Part shown: in pieces, positions 3,234-5,236 of the stretch | Position numbering within the stretch: the first letter of the stretch is position 1 | Layout of the letters: every line of letters begins with the position of its first letter | Assembly: GCA_003519485.1 (NCBI GenBank) | Contig: DOWQ01000594.1 | Location: 1 to 5,236 of the forward strand | Direction of reading: 5' to 3' | Length of the DNA stretch: 5,236 nucleotides | From: Streptomyces sp. | Lineage (GTDB): Bacteria > Actinomycetota > Actinomycetes > Streptomycetales > Streptomycetaceae | Translations under genes and position numbers: made by a program | Notes under the pieces: generated by a model | Seen by the model: only the letters and a program-made list of their open reading frames with translations | Told to the model about the DNA's origin: nothing | Database searches by the model: none

Positions 3234-5236
3234 GTGCGGGGCTACGACCGCTACGAGGCTGACGACCACCTCTCGAAGTTCGAGGCCGAGATGGAGCGGC
3301 TGAAGACCGAGCGGGAGAAGGCCGTCCAGCACGCCGACGACCTCGGATACCAGGTCGAGGTGCTGCGCGCCAAGCTGCACGAGGCGCGCCGCACCATCAT
3401 GTCCCGGCCCGCCTACGACACCCATGACATCGGCTATCAGGCCGAACAGCTGCTCCGTAACGCCCAGATCCAGGCCGACCAGCTGCGCACCGAGTCCGAG
3501 CGCGAGCTGCGCGAGGCCCGCGCCCAGACCCAGCGCCTCCTCCAGGACCAGGCCGAGCGGCAGGCCCGGCTCGAGGCCGAACTGCACGGCGAGGCCGTCG
3601 AACGCCGCCGGCAGCTCGACGAGGAGCTGGCCGAGCGCCGCCGGACCGTCGAGTCGCACGTCAACGAGAACGTCGCCTGGGCCGAACAGCTGCGGGCCCG
3701 TACGGAGGCCCAGGCCCGCCGGCTCATGGAGGAGTCCCGGGCGGAGGCCGAGCACTCGCTCAGCAGCGCCCGGGCCGAGGCCCAGCGCCTCGTCCAGCAG
3801 GCCCGCGAACGGCTGGGCAGCGAAGCGGAATCGGCCCGTGCCGAGGCCGAGGCCCTCCTGCGGCGCGCCCGTACGGACGCGGAGCGGCTGCTGAACGCCG
3901 CCTCCAGCCAGGCGCAGGAGGCAACCGACCACGCCGAGCAGCTCCGTACGTCCACGGCCGGAGAGTCCGAGGCGGCCCGCCGGCAGGCCGCGGAGCTGAC
4001 CCGGGCCGCCGAGCTGCGGATGAAGGAGGCCGAGGAGGCGCTGCGCGAGGCGACCACCGAGGCCGACCGGCTGCGCGAGGAGGCGGAGGCCGCCGCCGGC
4101 AAGCAGCTCAGCAGCGCCGAGTCCGCCAACGAACAGCGCACCCGCACCGCCAAGGCCGAGATCGCCCGGCTCGTCAGCGAGGCCACCAAGGAGGCCGACG
4201 CGCTCAAGGCCGAGGCCGAGCAGGTGCGGGCCGATGCCCGCGCCGAGGCCGAGCGGCTGGTCGCGGAGGCCCAGGAGGCGGCCCGTACGAAGGCCGCCGA
4301 GGACTCCGCCGCGCAGCTCGCGAAGGCGGCCCGCAGCGCCGAAGAGGTGCTGACGAAGGCGTCCGAGGACGCCAGGGCCACCACCCGGGCCGCGACCGAG
4401 GAGGCCGAGCGGATCCGCCACGAGGCCGAGGCGGAGGCGAACCGGCTGAGCAGCGAGGCCGCCGATGCCGCCGAGCAGGTCAAGGGCGCCGCGAAGGACG
4501 ACACCGCCGAGTACCGCGCGAAGACCGTGGAGCTCCAGGACGAGGCCCGGCGGCTGCGCACCGAGGCCGAGCAGCTGCGGGCCGAGGCCGTCGCCGAGGG
4601 CGAGCGGCTGCGCGGCGAGGCGCGCCGGGAGGCCCTCCAGCAGATCGAGGAGGCCGCGAAGAAGGCCGAGGAGCTGCTCGCCAAGTCGAAGGCGGACGCG
4701 GAGGAGCTGCGCAGCGGGGCCACCGCCGAGAGCGAGCGGGTCCGCACCGAGGCCATCGAACGCGCCACGACGCTGCGCCGGCAGGCCGAGGAGGCCCTGG
4801 AGCGGGCCCGTACGGAGGCCGAGGAGCTGCGGGCCGAGGCACTGACCCAGGCCCAGAAGACCGCCGACCAGGCGGTCGAGGAGGCCGGCCAGCTCCGCGA
4901 GGCGGCCGAGCAGGCCGCCCGGGACCGCCGTGAGGAGGCCGCCGAGGAGCTGGCCCGGCTGCACACGGAGGCCGAGCAGCGGGTCACCGCCACCGAGGAG
5001 GCGCTGCAGGAGGCCCGTACCGAGGCCGAACGGCTCCGCAAGGAGGCCGTGGAGGAGACCGAGCGGCTGCGCGCCGAGTCGGCGGAGCGGCTGCGGACCC
5101 TCCAGCAGCAGGTCGAGGAGGAGACGGCGCGGCTGCGCGACGAGGCCGCCGGGGACGCGGCGAACGCCCGCGCCGAGGGCGAGGCGATCGCCGTACGGCT
5201 GCGCGGTGACGCCGCCGCCGAGGCCGAGGAGCTGCG
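3234..5236 (+). CDS. scy: Polarity coiled-coil protein Scy, N-terminal 667 codons (cut by window end)
   Basis: Scy is the long cytoplasmic coiled-coil scaffold of the Streptomyces tip-organising centre; it works with DivIVA and FilP to set hyphal tip growth and branching. Residues 13-55 show a canonical heptad core (L13 F16 M20 L23 R27 A30 A34 L37 V41 L44 L48 A51 I55). Pro59, the only proline seen, ends this segment. From about 64 onward the chain is proline-free, Ala/Glu/Arg/Leu-rich helix with core residues mostly 11 apart and a 51-residue (4x11+7) period, for example 441, 448, 459, 470/471, 481, 492. There is no Cys and a single Trp (149). More than 667 residues excludes FilP (about 310); full Scy is about 1,300. 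The GTG start gives VRGYDRYEADDHLS, matching the usual Scy N-terminus, with GGATGG 8 nt upstream; in-frame alternatives are ATG 3222, ATG 3213 and GTG 3150. Such proteins are often misnamed cellulose-binding. The final codon is incomplete. Confidence 0.92.
   Translation, partial: MRGYDRYEADDHLSKFEAEMERLKTEREKAVQHADDLGYQVEVLRAKLHEARRTIMSRPAYDTHDIGYQAEQLLRNAQIQADQLRTESERELREARAQTQRLLQDQAERQARLEAELHGEAVERRRQLDEELAERRRTVESHVNENVAWAEQLRARTEAQARRLMEESRAEAEHSLSSARAEAQRLVQQARERLGSEAESARAEAEALLRRARTDAERLLNAASSQAQEATDHAEQLRTSTAGESEAARRQAAELTRAAELRMKEAEEALREATTEADRLREEAEAAAGKQLSSAESANEQRTRTAKAEIARLVSEATKEADALKAEAEQVRADARAEAERLVAEAQEAARTKAAEDSAAQLAKAARSAEEVLTKASEDARATTRAATEEAERIRHEAEAEANRLSSEAADAAEQVKGAAKDDTAEYRAKTVELQDEARRLRTEAEQLRAEAVAEGERLRGEARREALQQIEEAAKKAEELLAKSKADAEELRSGATAESERVRTEAIERATTLRRQAEEALERARTEAEELRAEALTQAQKTADQAVEEAGQLREAAEQAARDRREEAAEELARLHTEAEQRVTATEEALQEARTEAERLRKEAVEETERLRAESAERLRTLQQQVEEETARLRDEAAGDAANARAEGEAIAVRLRGDAAAEAEEL

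Noticed and set aside
2904..4964. 686-residue minus-strand open frame opposite scy
   Set aside because: Its Gly/Leu-rich translation is the complement of the Glu-Ala-Arg-Leu codons of scy. High GC removes stop codons from the antisense frames. It has no family motifs, and scy on the plus strand is clearly real.
3437..5041. 534-residue minus-strand open frame rich in Ser/Ala/Arg
   Set aside because: Another antisense shadow of the scy repeats; the composition follows from the plus-strand codons and no start signal was seen.

Overview
The window reads as high-GC actinobacterial chromosome, almost certainly Streptomyces or a close relative. The bases are strongly GC-rich, coding third positions are mostly G or C, and the gene order meaB / thiolase / methylmalonyl-CoA epimerase / scy is, as I recall it, the one found in Streptomyces (SCO5400 to SCO5397 in S. 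coelicolor, from memory). No mobile element, CRISPR array, tRNA or rRNA was seen.

Layout. Positions 1-100 hold no supportable gene but carry short direct repeats. Two minus-strand genes follow: meaB (101-1057), the GTPase chaperone of methylmalonyl-CoA mutase, lies downstream of an acetyl-CoA acetyltransferase (thiolase, 1123-2325). They are 65 bp apart and probably form one transcript. A 172-bp divergent control region (2326-2497) contains two inverted repeats. On the plus strand comes mce (2498-2950), methylmalonyl-CoA epimerase, which ends in a cluster of overlapping hairpins. A 283-bp gap (2951-3233) holds a probable terminator and several short direct repeats. From 3234 (start uncertain) to the window end runs the first 667 codons of scy, the long coiled-coil polarity protein of Streptomyces hyphal tips. 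It is cut by the window edge.

How the genes fit together. The first three genes belong to acyl-CoA metabolism. The epimerase interconverts the two epimers of methylmalonyl-CoA, and MeaB protects and services the B12-dependent mutase that links methylmalonyl-CoA to succinyl-CoA. The thiolase interconverts acetyl-CoA and acetoacetyl-CoA. In Streptomyces this pool feeds the TCA cycle and supplies polyketide extender units. The mutase subunits are not in this window. Scy is functionally unrelated; its neighbour status looks like conserved synteny rather than shared function, and the hairpins after mce suggest it has its own transcription unit.

No clearly new system was found. The most checkable oddities are the mutually exclusive hairpins around the mce stop codon, a palindrome inside the presumed thiolase promoter, the lack of a Shine-Dalgarno sequence before mce, repeated GGAA-type boxes before scy, and an in-frame open extension upstream of the usual Scy start.
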